Below are positions 28,108 through 38,211 of a stretch of DNA of 64,000 bases, piece after piece. Where the stretch lies: NCBI RefSeq assembly GCF_015277735.1, contig NZ_JADHDA010000005.1, positions 310,001 through 374,000 of the forward strand, read 5' to 3'. Position numbers and translations under genes: made by a program. A model generated the notes under the pieces. That model had not been told where the DNA came from, made no database searches, and saw only the letters and a program-made list of their open reading frames with translations. Numbering within the stretch: the stretch's first letter is position 1; each line of letters starts with the position of its first letter. Source of the stretch: Psychrobacter sp. NG254 (lineage in GTDB: Bacteria; Pseudomonadota; Gammaproteobacteria; Pseudomonadales; Moraxellaceae).

Positions 28108-28704
28108 ATGGGCACGTTGATTGGCATTATCATTGTACTATTTGTATTAGGGAGTATGATGGCGCTCAAACCTAACGGTATCGATCAGCGCTTGGATAAG
28201 CTGCGTATGACCGCGCGTCGTCTACAGCTCAATCCAAAGCTGGTCGGTTGTCCTGATTGGATAAAAGGTCGGGACAATGAATATGGCCGCGGCATGCTGG
28301 GTCAGTATTGCCTCGTGTTGGATGATATCAAACTGCCGCACACACGTTATCAGGTCATCGATGGCCAATGGCGACCGGACAGCAGTTTTGTGGATACAAG
28401 CTCAGAGGACAAGACGCTGACCATTCCAAGCGCCATTCGCTCAAGCCATATCACTACCACAGCAGCGGTCAATAAGACCCAATTTATCTTGGATAAAACC
28501 CCTCTTGATCTACCTGTGAGTATTGAGCCATTTGTCAAAGGCATGTTGACCAAGGCCAATAGCATTATCATTTATTGGGAAGACATCGCTTATGTTCGCC
28601 CATTGAGCAACCCTGCCTATCATCATACATTGATTGAAAGGGATCTACTGGCGCTCAAAGCCAATTTGGAAAAGTGGGCATTAGAGATGAAGCAGCAATC
28701 ATAA
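28108..28704 (+). CDS. Conserved-looking hypothetical protein with N-terminal membrane anchor
   Basis: A 198-residue protein that I do not recognise. Residues 1-21 (MGTLIGIIIVLFVLGSMMAL) are one hydrophobic helix without a cleavage site. A basic stretch follows (LDKLRMTARRLQL), then a soluble domain with two cysteines (GCPDWIKG, GQYCLVLDD) and WRPDSS. Codon use matches the neighbours, so it is a real resident gene. It stands alone between repeat copy 2 and topA. A role at the inner membrane is the only inference offered. Confidence 0.8.
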   Translation: MGTLIGIIIVLFVLGSMMALKPNGIDQRLDKLRMTARRLQLNPKLVGCPDWIKGRDNEYGRGMLGQYCLVLDDIKLPHTRYQVIDGQWRPDSSFVDTSSEDKTLTIPSAIRSSHITTTAAVNKTQFILDKTPLDLPVSIEPFVKGMLTKANSIIIYWEDIAYVRPLSNPAYHHTLIERDLLALKANLEKWALEMKQQS

Positions 28705-28968
28705 CGTTGCCTATGTATTTTCTATCGCCATTGAACGGTAATAACTCAGCGCTTGGTCGTATGTTAATTATTTAAAGTTGACATTTTCACGCTTAGCAGT
28801 GTAACTTCTTTATAACTATATCTTTATTTTATGGTTATTATTTGTTTTATAACCTTTTTTATCAGTAACTATTACTACTATAAATCACTGAACCAAGAGT
28901 ATCAGTATTCATAAATTGCCACATTCCTCTATTTTTAATTTACTTATATCTTTTAATCTACTTATATT
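28705..28968. other. AT-rich spacer before topA
   Basis: These 264 bases are AT-rich with many TTAT runs. No convincing ORF, hairpin or clean promoter was recognised. Intrinsic curvature is possible from the A/T runs. Confidence 0.5.
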
Positions 28969-31638
28969 ATGGTGTCGTCAACTATGGCAAAAACCACAAC
29001 CAAAAAAAGTCCAGCAGCAGCTGTTGACAGCCCAAAGGGAAAGTCTTTGGTGATTGTAGAATCACCAGCCAAGGCAAAAACGATTAATAAATACCTTGGT
29101 GATGACTTTATTGTACGCTCAAGTATTGGTCATGTCCGTGACCTACCGGTCAGTGCGAGCAAAAGCGCAAAGAAAGCAACGACGGCTAAAAAAGATGAGA
29201 GTCTAACCAAAGAAGAAAAGGCTCAGCAGGCATTGGTGCGCCGTATGGGCGTGGATCCAGAGCATGACTGGGCGGCAGTGTATGAAGTGCTGCCAAACAA
29301 AACCAAAGTCATTAAAGAGCTTAAAGCCTTAGCCAAAGACGCTGACAAAATCTATCTCGCAACGGATATGGATAGAGAAGGGGAAGCAATCGCTTGGCAT
29401 TTAAAAGAAGTCATTGGCGGCGCCGATAGTAAGTATGAGCGCGTGGTCTTTAACGAAATCACCAAATCCGCCATTCAAAATGCCTTTAAGCAGCCATCAA
29501 AGCTCGACATCGACCGTGTCAACGCCCAGCAAGCCCGTCGCTTTTTGGATCGCGTCGTTGGCTTTATGGTATCGCCACTATTATGGCAAAAAATCGCCCG
29601 CGGACTGTCTGCAGGTCGCGTACAGTCGGTTGCTATGCGATTGGTGGTCGAGCGGGAGCATGAAATCCGTGCATTTATTCCAGAAGAGTACTGGCAGATT
29701 CATGCAGACACGCATATCGCTACTAGCCAAAAAAACGCTGAGCAAATAGGCATCCGTCTAGAGGCGACCAAACAAGGCGGTAAAACCCTCAAGCTGGTAA
29801 ATAAAGAACAGACTGATAAAGTCTTAGAGATACTAAATACCAGCGACTTCATCGTCAAAGAGCGTGAAGAGAAGCCAACGCAATCACGCCCAAGCGCGCC
29901 GTTTATTACCTCGACTTTGCAGCAGGCTGCCAGTACGCGTTTAGGCTTTTCTGTCAAGAAAACCATGATTTTGGCGCAGCGTTTATATGAAGCCGGTCAT
30001 ATTACTTATATGCGTACCGATTCGACGTTCTTGTCTGGTGACGCGCTTGCGGCGGTTCGTGGTCATATTGAAGACAGCTATGGCGCAAAATATGTACCAG
30101 AAAAACCAAACTTCTATGGCAATAAGCAAGGCGCGCAAGAGGCGCATGAAGCGATTCGTCCGTCTAATGTCACCATGAAGTCAACCCAGCTTAAAGGGGT
30201 TGAGCGTGATGCGATACGTCTGTATGAGCTGATCTGGCGTCAATTCGTGGCCTGTCAGATGCTGCCTGCCAAATATTTATCCGTGAACCTATTCGTTGGT
30301 GCCAATGATGTAGAGCTAAAAGCCCGTGGTCGTACCTTGGTGTTTGATGGCTATACCAGAGTGATGCCACCTGCCAAGACTGACGATACATTGTTGCCAG
30401 ATGTCAAAAAAGGCGACCAGTTAATTTTAGACAAGCTAGACCCAAGTCAGCATTTTACCAAGCCTGCACCTCGTTTCACCGAAGCCAGTCTGGTCAAAGA
30501 GCTGGAGAAAAAAGGCATCGGCCGTCCATCAACTTATGCGTCTATTATCTCAACCATTCAAGATCGTGGCTATGTGAAGCTTGAGAACAAACGTTTATTT
30601 GCCGAAAAAATGGGTGATATCGTCACTGACAGACTGACAGCCAGCTTCCCAGACTTGATGGATTATACCTTTACCGCGGCGCTCGAGGACAAGCTCGATC
30701 ACGTGGCAGAGGGTGAGCAAAACTGGAAAGATGTGCTTGATGACTTTTATGGTGAGTTCAAGACCACTCTGGATCGTGCCAAAGAAAAAGACGGCATGCG
30801 TCCAAATGACCCAACCGATGTGCCAGATGTCCATTGTGATATTTGTGATCGTCCGATGCAGCTGCGTACGGGATCAACCGGTGTATTCTTAGGGTGTACT
30901 GGCTATAATTTGCCACCGAAAGAGCGTTGTAAAGGCACTAAAAATCTAATGCCAGTCGAAGCATTTGCCAATCTGGATGATCCAGAAGGCGATGACGAAG
31001 CGGCCGAAGTCAAAGATTTGATGGAGAAAAAACGCTGTCCGAAATGTGGCACAGCGATGAACGGCTATATCGTGGATGGTGGTCTAAAGCTGCACATCTG
31101 CGGTAACAACCCTGACTGCGACGGCTATATTCTAGAAGAAGGTAAGTTTGAAGTACCAGGCTCAGATGCGCCAACTATCGACTGTAATAAATGTGATGGG
31201 CAGATGGAGCTAAAAACGGGTCGTTTTGGTCCATACTTTGCTTGTCAGAATTGTGACAACACTCGCAAAGTTTTAAAGACAGGCGAAGCTGCTCCGCCGC
31301 GCATGGATCCAATCCACTTGCCAGAGCTAAAATCGGTCAAGCATGAAGATTACTTCATCTTGCGTGAAGGAGCAGCTGGTATGTTCTTAGCAGCGTCTAA
31401 GTTCCCGAAAGTGCGCGAGACACGTCCGCCAAAGCTGGCTGAACTGCGAGAAATCAAAGATAAAATGGAAGACAAGTTCCAGTATCTGTTTGCAGGGCCA
31501 GATGAAGATCCTGAGGGCAATGCAACGATTTTGCGCTGGTCACGTAAGAAAAAAGAGCAGTATATTGGCTCTGAGAAAAACGGCAAAGCCACACGTTGGG
31601 GTGTGTACTGGCGTAAAGGCGAATGGGTAGAAGAATAA
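28969..31638 (+). CDS. topA: DNA topoisomerase I (type IA)
   Basis: An 889-residue enzyme that relaxes negative supercoils. The TOPRIM domain starts at [19 protein letters not shown], with the acidic set Asp133, Asp135 and Glu138 in DMDREGE. The catalytic Tyr347 is in ITYMRTDS. Three C-terminal zinc-ribbon repeats (about 620-770) have CDIC, CPKC and CNKC knuckles. The N-terminal Ala/Lys-rich leader is extended and an Lys-rich insert lies near 65-85. ATG 28984 is an alternative start. Terminator at 31658. Confidence 0.97.
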   Translation: MVSSTMAKTTTKKSPAAAVDSPKGKSLVIVESPAKAKTINKYLGDDFIVRSSIGHVRDLPVSASKSAKKATTAKKDESLTKEEKAQQALVRRMGVDPEHDWAAVYEVLPNKTKVIKELKALAKDADKIYLATDMDREGEAIAWHLKEVIGGADSKYERVVFNEITKSAIQNAFKQPSKLDIDRVNAQQARRFLDRVVGFMVSPLLWQKIARGLSAGRVQSVAMRLVVEREHEIRAFIPEEYWQIHADTHIATSQKNAEQIGIRLEATKQGGKTLKLVNKEQTDKVLEILNTSDFIVKEREEKPTQSRPSAPFITSTLQQAASTRLGFSVKKTMILAQRLYEAGHITYMRTDSTFLSGDALAAVRGHIEDSYGAKYVPEKPNFYGNKQGAQEAHEAIRPSNVTMKSTQLKGVERDAIRLYELIWRQFVACQMLPAKYLSVNLFVGANDVELKARGRTLVFDGYTRVMPPAKTDDTLLPDVKKGDQLILDKLDPSQHFTKPAPRFTEASLVKELEKKGIGRPSTYASIISTIQDRGYVKLENKRLFAEKMGDIVTDRLTASFPDLMDYTFTAALEDKLDHVAEGEQNWKDVLDDFYGEFKTTLDRAKEKDGMRPNDPTDVPDVHCDICDRPMQLRTGSTGVFLGCTGYNLPPKERCKGTKNLMPVEAFANLDDPEGDDEAAEVKDLMEKKRCPKCGTAMNGYIVDGGLKLHICGNNPDCDGYILEEGKFEVPGSDAPTIDCNKCDGQMELKTGRFGPYFACQNCDNTRKVLKTGEAAPPRMDPIHLPELKSVKHEDYFILREGAAGMFLAASKFPKVRETRPPKLAELREIKDKMEDKFQYLFAGPDEDPEGNATILRWSRKKKEQYIGSEKNGKATRWGVYWRKGEWVEE

Positions 31639-31657
31639 ATATTTTTCTATCGATAAC

Positions 31658-31700
31658 AAAAAAACCTCTCAACCATATACAATAGTTAAGAGGTTTTTTT
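31658..31700. terminator. Terminator between topA and sodC
   Basis: AAAACCTCT pairs with AGAGGTTTT, with an additional AAC/GTT pairing, and a run of eight T follows. The genes converge, and the A tract gives a U tract in the other direction as well. Confidence 0.85.
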
Positions 31701-31731
31701 TGATATCAATAATAGCCAAGGTCAGACACTA

Positions 31732-32289
31732 TTAATTCTTTTCGATAATACCGCAAGCAACGCGGTCGCCTGCATTACCTGCTGGCTGACTGGTATAGTC
31801 ATCCGTACCACCATGTACAATAAAGGCCAAACGGTTAACGCTGTATTTACCTGCTTCAACCGCAGATATTTTCTTGTTCACATAGTTGATGGTCGCCACG
31901 CCGTTTTCATTGGCGGTTAAGTTAGGTAAATCACCTGCATGACCATTCATATCGTCTGGGTTAGAATGTGGCTTATTGTCTGGATTAAAGTGACCACCTG
32001 CCGCTTTGCCCATATCGGCGCAGCTGCCTGTTTCATGAATATGCAGCGCTACGGTTTGACCTGGCTGTAGATTCATCAGCTTACCGTATACTTGTACGCC
32101 GTCATCCACTGGGCGTAAGAATACTTGACCGACTTCTTTTTTATCACTACTGACGGTGTGTATCGTTGATTTTAGAGCAGGTTGGTTTAATGGATTGCCT
32201 GTCTGCATTTGACCTTCTACTGTCTGGCAACCAGTCATCACTAACGCTGAACCGCATAATAGGGCACTTGCAAGCATTGTCTTATTCAT
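31732..32289 (-). CDS. sodC: Cu/Zn superoxide dismutase, periplasmic lipoprotein
   Basis: A 185-residue protein. GGAGAG before ATG 32289 fixes the start. The signal peptide ends in a lipobox VMTGC, so the enzyme is probably lipid-anchored. Metal sites are visible in VALHIHETGSC, GGHFNPDNKPHS and HAGDLPNL, and RLAFIVHGGTDDY contributes a further copper ligand. The C-terminal GDRVACGII supplies the disulfide cysteine. It dismutates superoxide to peroxide and oxygen in the envelope. Confidence 0.94.
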   Translation of the reverse strand: MNKTMLASALLCGSALVMTGCQTVEGQMQTGNPLNQPALKSTIHTVSSDKKEVGQVFLRPVDDGVQVYGKLMNLQPGQTVALHIHETGSCADMGKAAGGHFNPDNKPHSNPDDMNGHAGDLPNLTANENGVATINYVNKKISAVEAGKYSVNRLAFIVHGGTDDYTSQPAGNAGDRVACGIIEKN

Positions 32290-32513
32290 TATTCTCTCCA
32301 ATTATTTTAGTCATTATTTTTAGTCGTCATTAGCTTTCGAATATTTATGGTTATTGTTCTATTAAGACTCGTATAAATATTCGTTAACATCGGAGTTAGT
32401 ATAGCCAAGCTAACTCTATAGTTATTCACCAAAAGCGCAACAATCAGTGAATAAATGTAAGTATCGTATGCTTTTAAAATCAGCACAAATACACGTTTTT
32501 TTGAAATAAACGT

Positions 32514-32550
32514 ATAAAAAAGCCGCCCATCATGTGATGAGCGGCTTATT
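32514..32550 (-). terminator. Terminator of lon
   Basis: On the minus strand AAGCCGC-TCATCA pairs with TGATG-GGCGGCTT, then TTTTTTATA. It is about 40 bases after the lon stop. The 286-base spacer to sodC holds nothing else that I recognise. Confidence 0.85.
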
Positions 32551-32587
32551 AGGATTAGTTAGGTTGAGTGAATAACAGAACCACTTA

Positions 32588-35185
32588 TTAACTGTGTAAT
32601 GCTTTACCTTTGGTTTTATCGACCGTCACTTTAGTAGGCTTGATTGGAACTGGCATACTGACCAATGCTACTTTTAATATCTCTTCAATCGTGGCAACTG
32701 GTTGAATGGTCAAACCTGCTTTAACGTTATCAGGGATATCAGCCAAATCACGCTCATTGGTCGCTGGAATCAAGACATGCTTAATACCGCCGCGATGCGC
32801 TGCGAGTAGCTTCTCTTTAAGACCACCGATGCGTAGGATTTTGCCACGCAGGGTAATCTCACCTGTCATAGCAATATCTGGACGAATGGCAATACCCGTT
32901 AACGCAGAGACCAGTGCTGTCGTCAATGCACCACCAGCTGATGGGCCATCTTTTGGCGTGGCACCTTCTGGCATATGAACATGAATGTCCATCGTTTTAA
33001 ACGTCTCGTAGTCAATACCTAAGCTATCACCGCGAGCACGAACCACACTCATCGCCGCGCGAATTGACTCTTTCATCACGTCACCAAGTGAGCCAGTAAA
33101 GCTAAGCTCACCTTTACCTTTCATGGCGACTGCTTCGATAGTTAATAACTCACCACCGACTTGTGTCCAAGCCAAACCAGTAATACGGCCAATCTCAGGC
33201 TCTTCTTCAGCCAGACCATAGTCATACTGATGCACACCTAGATAGTCATCGATGTTCTTGTCATCGACTGTCACTAGCTGACGTTCTGCTTTTTTCGGAG
33301 CACGTGCGCCATGAGTTTCAACCGAACCGCGTACCACTTTACGGCAGATTTTATTCACTTCGCGCTCAAGGTTACGGACACCTGCTTCACGCGTATAGCT
33401 ACGCACGATGCTGTGCAAAGCCGCTTCTACAATCTCAATCTCACCCTCTTTGAGACCGTTATTCTTGATCGCTTTTGGCACGAGGTACTTCTGTGCGATA
33501 TTCACTTTTTCTTCTTCGGTATAACCCGGCAAGCGAATAACTTCCATCCGATCAAGCAGCGCAGGCGGAATATCCATGCTGTTTGCCGTACAGATAAACA
33601 TCACTTGCGACAAATCTAAGTCCATATCTAAATAATGGTCGTTAAACGTATCGTTCTGTGAGGGATCTAACACTTCAAGCAATGCTGATGCTGGATCACC
33701 ACGGAAATCTTGCGCCATCTTATCGATTTCATCCAATAAGAATAGCGGATTTTTGACTTCGACTTTAGCCAGTGACTGAACGATTTTACCTGGCATTGCA
33801 CCGATATAGGTACGGCGATGACCACGAATTTCCGCTTCATCACGCACGCCGCCAAGCGCCATACGTACGAACTTACGACCAGTGGCACGGGCAATCGATT
33901 CACCCAATGAGGTTTTACCGACACCTGGAGGACCGACGAGACATAGAATCGGGCCACGAAGTTTTTTCACACGTGATTGCACGGCGAGGTATTCCAAGAT
34001 GCGGTCTTTCACATCTTGCAGGCCATAATGGTCTTCGTCTAATACAGTTTTGGCTTTGTCTAAATTGATTGAAACTTTGGTCGTCGCATTCCACGGCGTG
34101 TCCAAAATCCACTCAATGTAGTTGCGTACAACTGACGATTCACTCGATGCAGGCGGCATCATCTTGAGCTTTTTAAACTCTTGCTCAGCTTTTTTGCGCA
34201 CATCTTCTGGCAGGTCAGCGTCTTCTAAGCGCTGCTCTAGCTCAGCCACATCATCTTCACCATCGAATGCACCGTCATTCATGTCTGACAGCTCATTTTT
34301 GATGGCTTTCATTTTTTCGTTCAAGAAATATTCGCGCTGATTGTCTTCCATCTGCTGACGAACCGCTTCTTGGATGTCCTGCTCGATGTTTTGCTCAGCA
34401 CTTTGCTTGACCAGATATTCCGTCAAGGTGTTGATGTGGGTTTTGATATCGTCTTTTTCTAGGAAAGATTGTTTGATATCAAGGTCCATCGACACACGAG
34501 TTGAGATGAAGTACACAAGCTCAAGCAAGTCATCAATACGCTTGGCCACGCGAGTCAGCTCACGGGCATTGCGCAGGCGCGCATCTGCATAGCTTTCGAA
34601 TAGGGCTGTTAACGCCTGAATGGTGTTCTTTTGCTGGCTCTCATCCATGCTGACATCAAGATCGGCACGCTCAAATCTCGCCATCAATAGCTCGTCATGA
34701 CTTTCGATATTATCGACACGGGCGCGGTACTGACCTTCGATCAATACTTTGATGCAATTCTCATCACTGTCATGCGGCATGGTGCTGACGATTCGGCATA
34801 CCGTACCGTACTGATACAAGTTGTCTTGATCAATGTCTTCGGTCAGTGAGTCTTTTTGAGCGACGACCAGTACTTTATTGCCATACTCAGCCTGTGCCAG
34901 CTCAACGGCTTTTACCGATGGCGCGCGTCCCACAAAGAGTGCAATTTGCATATGCGGATAGACGACGACGTCACGTAATGCCAGCAGTGGTAAATAGCTT
35001 TCATCTTCGTCATCTTTGACAGTGTCAGATGAGGCAGTTAGTTCATCCGTGGATGAGCTCTCTGTCTCATTATCCGCGTCAGCACTGATATTAGCGTCAG
35101 TGCCAGTCGTTGTGTCAGTGTCAACGTTAAGGGCAGATGATACATCGATGTCGATGTTGTCTTTATCAATATTATGTTCACTCAT
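32588..35185 (-). CDS. lon: ATP-dependent protease Lon with acidic N-terminal extension
   Basis: An 865-residue AAA+ protease. GAGGAAA lies seven to eight bases before ATG 35185. The sigma32-like promoter at 35241-35269 rules out longer starts at 35281. Residues 1-63 form an unusual Asp/Thr/Ser-rich extension (20 acidic residues, two Lys) before the usual YLPLLALRDVVVYPHM. Walker A is GPPGVGKTS; the catalytic Ser is in KDGPSAGGAL with a following Lys. Lon removes misfolded and regulatory proteins in the cytoplasm. Confidence 0.96.
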   Translation of the reverse strand: MSEHNIDKDNIDIDVSSALNVDTDTTTGTDANISADADNETESSSTDELTASSDTVKDDEDESYLPLLALRDVVVYPHMQIALFVGRAPSVKAVELAQAEYGNKVLVVAQKDSLTEDIDQDNLYQYGTVCRIVSTMPHDSDENCIKVLIEGQYRARVDNIESHDELLMARFERADLDVSMDESQQKNTIQALTALFESYADARLRNARELTRVAKRIDDLLELVYFISTRVSMDLDIKQSFLEKDDIKTHINTLTEYLVKQSAEQNIEQDIQEAVRQQMEDNQREYFLNEKMKAIKNELSDMNDGAFDGEDDVAELEQRLEDADLPEDVRKKAEQEFKKLKMMPPASSESSVVRNYIEWILDTPWNATTKVSINLDKAKTVLDEDHYGLQDVKDRILEYLAVQSRVKKLRGPILCLVGPPGVGKTSLGESIARATGRKFVRMALGGVRDEAEIRGHRRTYIGAMPGKIVQSLAKVEVKNPLFLLDEIDKMAQDFRGDPASALLEVLDPSQNDTFNDHYLDMDLDLSQVMFICTANSMDIPPALLDRMEVIRLPGYTEEEKVNIAQKYLVPKAIKNNGLKEGEIEIVEAALHSIVRSYTREAGVRNLEREVNKICRKVVRGSVETHGARAPKKAERQLVTVDDKNIDDYLGVHQYDYGLAEEEPEIGRITGLAWTQVGGELLTIEAVAMKGKGELSFTGSLGDVMKESIRAAMSVVRARGDSLGIDYETFKTMDIHVHMPEGATPKDGPSAGGALTTALVSALTGIAIRPDIAMTGEITLRGKILRIGGLKEKLLAAHRGGIKHVLIPATNERDLADIPDNVKAGLTIQPVATIEEILKVALVSMPVPIKPTKVTVDKTKGKALHS

Positions 35186-35240
35186 GTATTTTTCCTCGTT
35201 CCCCAGACTTGTAAAGTCAAGTTCGTGGTTCATCTTTAGA

Positions 35241-35269
35241 TAAATGGTGTTCACACAAAAAATTGCAAG
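35241..35269 (-). promoter_or_regulatory. Sigma32 heat-shock promoter of lon
   Basis: On the minus strand CTTGCAA (35263-35269) matches the heat-shock -35 CTTGAAA at six of seven. CACCATTTA (35241-35249) matches CCCCATNTA at eight of nine. The spacer is 13 bases, within the normal range. Transcription would begin near 35233, giving a leader of about 50 bases before ATG 35185. Confidence 0.75.
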
Positions 35270-35618
35270 GCTGATTGGCAAAGTCGCCTGCTTATCTTTG
35301 CTAAATAGTTGCTTGAGTACCCAGTAAACAATGCTATTAATGTCGGTAATGCTGTTTCGTCAATGATGGCATTGGTCTATGAAGGATACGACAGTCAGCA
35401 AATATAAAGAGGGTTTGGTCGATGTGGATCAAACTTGCTTGCTTGTGTGGATATCTACTCGGTTCTATACGTAGGCTTTATACCCAAAATAAGGTAAACT
35501 GGCGCGCGTCTAAAACAGGCTCTGATATTGAGAGGTTATAGACAATCGAGCGCTATTCATCAGTTGCAATATTCATAGGTCTCAATACGACCAAAGTATA
35601 AAGAACAAGGGGCAACAC

Positions 35619-36980
35619 ATGGCCATCAATGCAGTATTGCTAGCCGTTATTATTATGCTAGGGCTGTCGCTTTCGCGAGTGCACGTGGTGCTCAGTTTAT
35701 TAATCGGGGCGCTGGCAGGTGGACTGCTAGCCGGTCTCGGCATTACCGATACGCTAAATGCCTTTCAAGAAGGCATTCGTAATGGCGCAGAGATTGCACT
35801 GTCGTATGCGCTGCTAGGGGCGTTTGCGGTCGCGATTGCCCATTCGGGTTTGCCGCAATCATTGGCAGGTGCTGTGATTAGGCGTATAGATACTGCTGGC
35901 ACGAGTGGCATGATTAAGTACATGCTGTTTGCAGGCCTCATCACCATGAGCTGCTTTAGCCAGAACTTAATCCCCATTCATATTGCCTTTATTCCGCTAC
36001 TGGTACCTCCACTATTATTGGCATTCAATCGCATGCACATCGATAGACGCCTGATTGCCTGTTTGATTACTTTTGGACTGGTCACCACCTATATGTTCAT
36101 CCCTTATGGGTTTGGTGATATCTACCTCAATCAGATTATGCTCAAAAACGTGGGTGAAGCAGGCATTGATGTTAGTAATATCTCTGTGGTCAAGGCCATG
36201 GCGATTCCCGCACTAGGTATGCTCATTGGTTTGATAGTTGCTGTATTTATTAGCTACCGTAAACCGCGCACCTATCAGCAGATTGCGATAGATCAGCAAG
36301 CACACGATGCAGTTGTAGAAGGTGACGCCCTAAGCAAGACTGCTGCTGGTGCACAGTCGCAAAGCAAGCTAAAGACGCTGGTTGCACTAGCTGCTATCGT
36401 TACGGCTTTCGTCGTGCAGTTATATACTGATTCGCTACTACTTGGTTCGATGTTTGGCTTTGGTGTGTTTATGGCAACCGGCGTGGTGAAGTGGCGTGAT
36501 GCTGATGGCGTCTTTAATGACGGTATCAAGCTGATGGCGATGATTGGCTTTATTATGATTACCGCGCAAGGGTTTGCGGAAGTCATGAAAGCGACTGAGC
36601 AGATTCAGCCATTGGTCGATGGGGCAGCTTCACTGTTCGGTGGTAATAAAGCAATGGCGGCATTTATCATGCTACTCATTGGTTTGATTGTGACCATGGG
36701 TATCGGTTCGTCATTCTCAACCATTCCTATTTTGGCTGCGATTTATGTGCCGCTGTGTATCTCGTTAGGATTTTCGCCATTGGCTACCGTGGCGATTATA
36801 GGTACGGCTGGCGCGTTGGGTGATGCAGGTTCTCCTGCGTCAGACTCGACTCTGGGACCAACCTCTGGTCTAAACATAGATGGACAGCATGACCACATTA
36901 AAGACAGTGTAATCCCCACTTTTATTCACTATAATATTCCTTTGTTAGTGTTTGGTTGGATAGCCGCGATGGTGTTGTAG
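35619..36980 (+). CDS. Na+/H+ antiporter family protein (YuiF/NhaC-like)
   Basis: A 453-residue polytopic membrane protein with roughly eleven hydrophobic segments. The start VLLAVIIMLGLSLSRVHVVLSLLIGALAGG and the motif GDAGSPASDSTLGPTSGLN near the end are typical of the YuiF group in the ion-transporter superfamily. A polar loop near residues 212-245 separates the halves. AAGG precedes ATG 35619 by several bases. Members are annotated as Na+/H+ antiporters, but some may import amino acids, so the substrate is tentative. Confidence 0.82.
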   Translation: MAINAVLLAVIIMLGLSLSRVHVVLSLLIGALAGGLLAGLGITDTLNAFQEGIRNGAEIALSYALLGAFAVAIAHSGLPQSLAGAVIRRIDTAGTSGMIKYMLFAGLITMSCFSQNLIPIHIAFIPLLVPPLLLAFNRMHIDRRLIACLITFGLVTTYMFIPYGFGDIYLNQIMLKNVGEAGIDVSNISVVKAMAIPALGMLIGLIVAVFISYRKPRTYQQIAIDQQAHDAVVEGDALSKTAAGAQSQSKLKTLVALAAIVTAFVVQLYTDSLLLGSMFGFGVFMATGVVKWRDADGVFNDGIKLMAMIGFIMITAQGFAEVMKATEQIQPLVDGAASLFGGNKAMAAFIMLLIGLIVTMGIGSSFSTIPILAAIYVPLCISLGFSPLATVAIIGTAGALGDAGSPASDSTLGPTSGLNIDGQHDHIKDSVIPTFIHYNIPLLVFGWIAAMVL

Positions 36981-37010
36981 TAAATGACTTGAATTGTTGG
37001 GTTTGATATA

Positions 37011-37077
37011 AAAGGTGGGCATAGCAACTATCGTAAATAGTAACTAATATAAACAGTCACTATGCTCGCCTTTTTTT
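37011..37077. terminator. Terminator after the antiporter gene
   Basis: AAAGGTGGGCATAG (37011-37024) pairs with CTATGCTCGCCTTT (two G-U pairs), followed by a T run. The loop carries a small inner ACTAT/ATAGT stem. The next gene converges. Confidence 0.7.
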
Positions 37078-37108
37078 ATCTCTACTCATCGCTTAATCGA
37101 TGTGTTTT

Positions 37109-37363
37109 CTAACAATCTTCATCAAAATCTCTTATCTCACCACTCAAACTACTCAAAAACTCATCACTTTGCGCCAGCAGTTTATTTAGACGCTCTTCAT
37201 TGACTAGCCGTGTCATCTCATCAGCGCTAAAGGGCTGCTCTTGACTGTAGTAACGTAGCTCTCTAGCGTCCTCATTGCCTAATGTCTGCAAATATTCATC
37301 CACACTGTCTGCACTGGAATCAGCAGCGCTAGAGTCTTTTTCAAACTGTTTATCATCTTTCAT
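37109..37363 (-). CDS. Small acidic hypothetical protein coupled to 5-formyl-THF cyclo-ligase
   Basis: An 84-residue protein from ATG 37363, which overlaps the upstream stop in TAATG and has AAGGTGG in front. Translation is probably coupled. The composition is acidic and Ser/Asp/Glu-rich, with an amphipathic helix around EMTRLVNEERLNKLLAQSDEFL. No motif or membrane segment is seen. I do not recognise the family. Confidence 0.75.
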   Translation of the reverse strand: MKDDKQFEKDSSAADSSADSVDEYLQTLGNEDARELRYYSQEQPFSADEMTRLVNEERLNKLLAQSDEFLSSLSGEIRDFDEDC

Positions 37364-38013
37364 TAAAACCACCTTATGCCGCTTGGCGTAATTAAGCCAT
37401 CTAATGGCACATCCCACGGTTGACGGGCTAATTGTTCAGCCACTTGAAAGTCATAACACCAGCCAATTTTTAATGGCTTTTTAGCGCCCGACCGATAGCT
37501 TTTGCCAAGCGTTGTATCATAAAACCCGCCACCCATGCCCATACGATTGCCGTTTAGGTCGACCGCCACTAGCGGACAGATAATAACATCCAATTCTCGC
37601 GCCCAAAGTAGTCGACGATGATGGTTTTGCTTCATACCTAACCGATGGATACGTGTCGGTATATTGAGTAGTTTTGAGTGATAAACAGGCACAAAACGCA
37701 ATCGTTTATCATCACTGCCATTACTGGTACGCCCAAGTGAGCCGACGACTGGTAAATAAGGTAAATAGCCTAAGCGCCCGCACCAGTCTAATATTGGCTG
37801 AGTGGGTAGCTCACCAAAGCCATCGTAATATAGGCCAATACGCGCACGCTTTGGCAAACGCTGCTGTAGCTTAGATAGATGTGAACTTGCAGACTGAGCA
37901 AATTCTCTGCGTGCGCCGTTGCTTAACTGGCGGCGCTGGCGGGTAAAGTGTCGTCTGGGCGGGTTACTAACGGCTGATTCCTCTGATGCTGCGTTTTTTG
38001 GTTCAGGATGCAT
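37363..38013 (-). CDS. 5-formyltetrahydrofolate cyclo-ligase
   Basis: A 216-residue enzyme that converts 5-formyl-THF to 5,10-methenyl-THF using ATP. ATG 38013 (GTGGATAG upstream) is preferred to a TTG 20 codons earlier. FTRQRRQLSNGARREFA is the usual N-terminal substrate helix. The phosphate-binding loop is GNRMGMGGGFYD, then IGWCYDFQ and PLDGLITPSG. An extra Lys/Arg-rich region surrounds HRLGMKQNHHRR. No ssrS-like RNA fits in the short spacer to fumC. Confidence 0.88.
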   Translation of the reverse strand: MHPEPKNAASEESAVSNPPRRHFTRQRRQLSNGARREFAQSASSHLSKLQQRLPKRARIGLYYDGFGELPTQPILDWCGRLGYLPYLPVVGSLGRTSNGSDDKRLRFVPVYHSKLLNIPTRIHRLGMKQNHHRRLLWARELDVIICPLVAVDLNGNRMGMGGGFYDTTLGKSYRSGAKKPLKIGWCYDFQVAEQLARQPWDVPLDGLITPSGIRWF

Positions 38014-38211
38014 ATTTATACTATCCACTAGTTTGTGAGTTTGATGATGACAGCTGCTTTTAGACGTTAGCAATGGCTATTTGTCAATATTCAACGGGTC
38101 GTAGTCATGCTATCATAACGCCACTTTACATCGTATTCTCCTTTATGTGCAGCAGCTGTTGCACTTTTTATCGTTCAGTTATTTAACAACAAACCAGTAA
38201 AGAGGGTAGTT

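Noticed and set aside
35186..35281. Longer lon start at 35281
   Set aside because: The sigma32-like promoter lies inside this stretch, and the ribosome site is at ATG 35185.
38014..38211. Possible 6S RNA (ssrS) beside the 5-formyl-THF cyclo-ligase gene
   Set aside because: The spacer to fumC is about 200 bases and shows no long self-complementary rod, so 6S RNA is not supported here.
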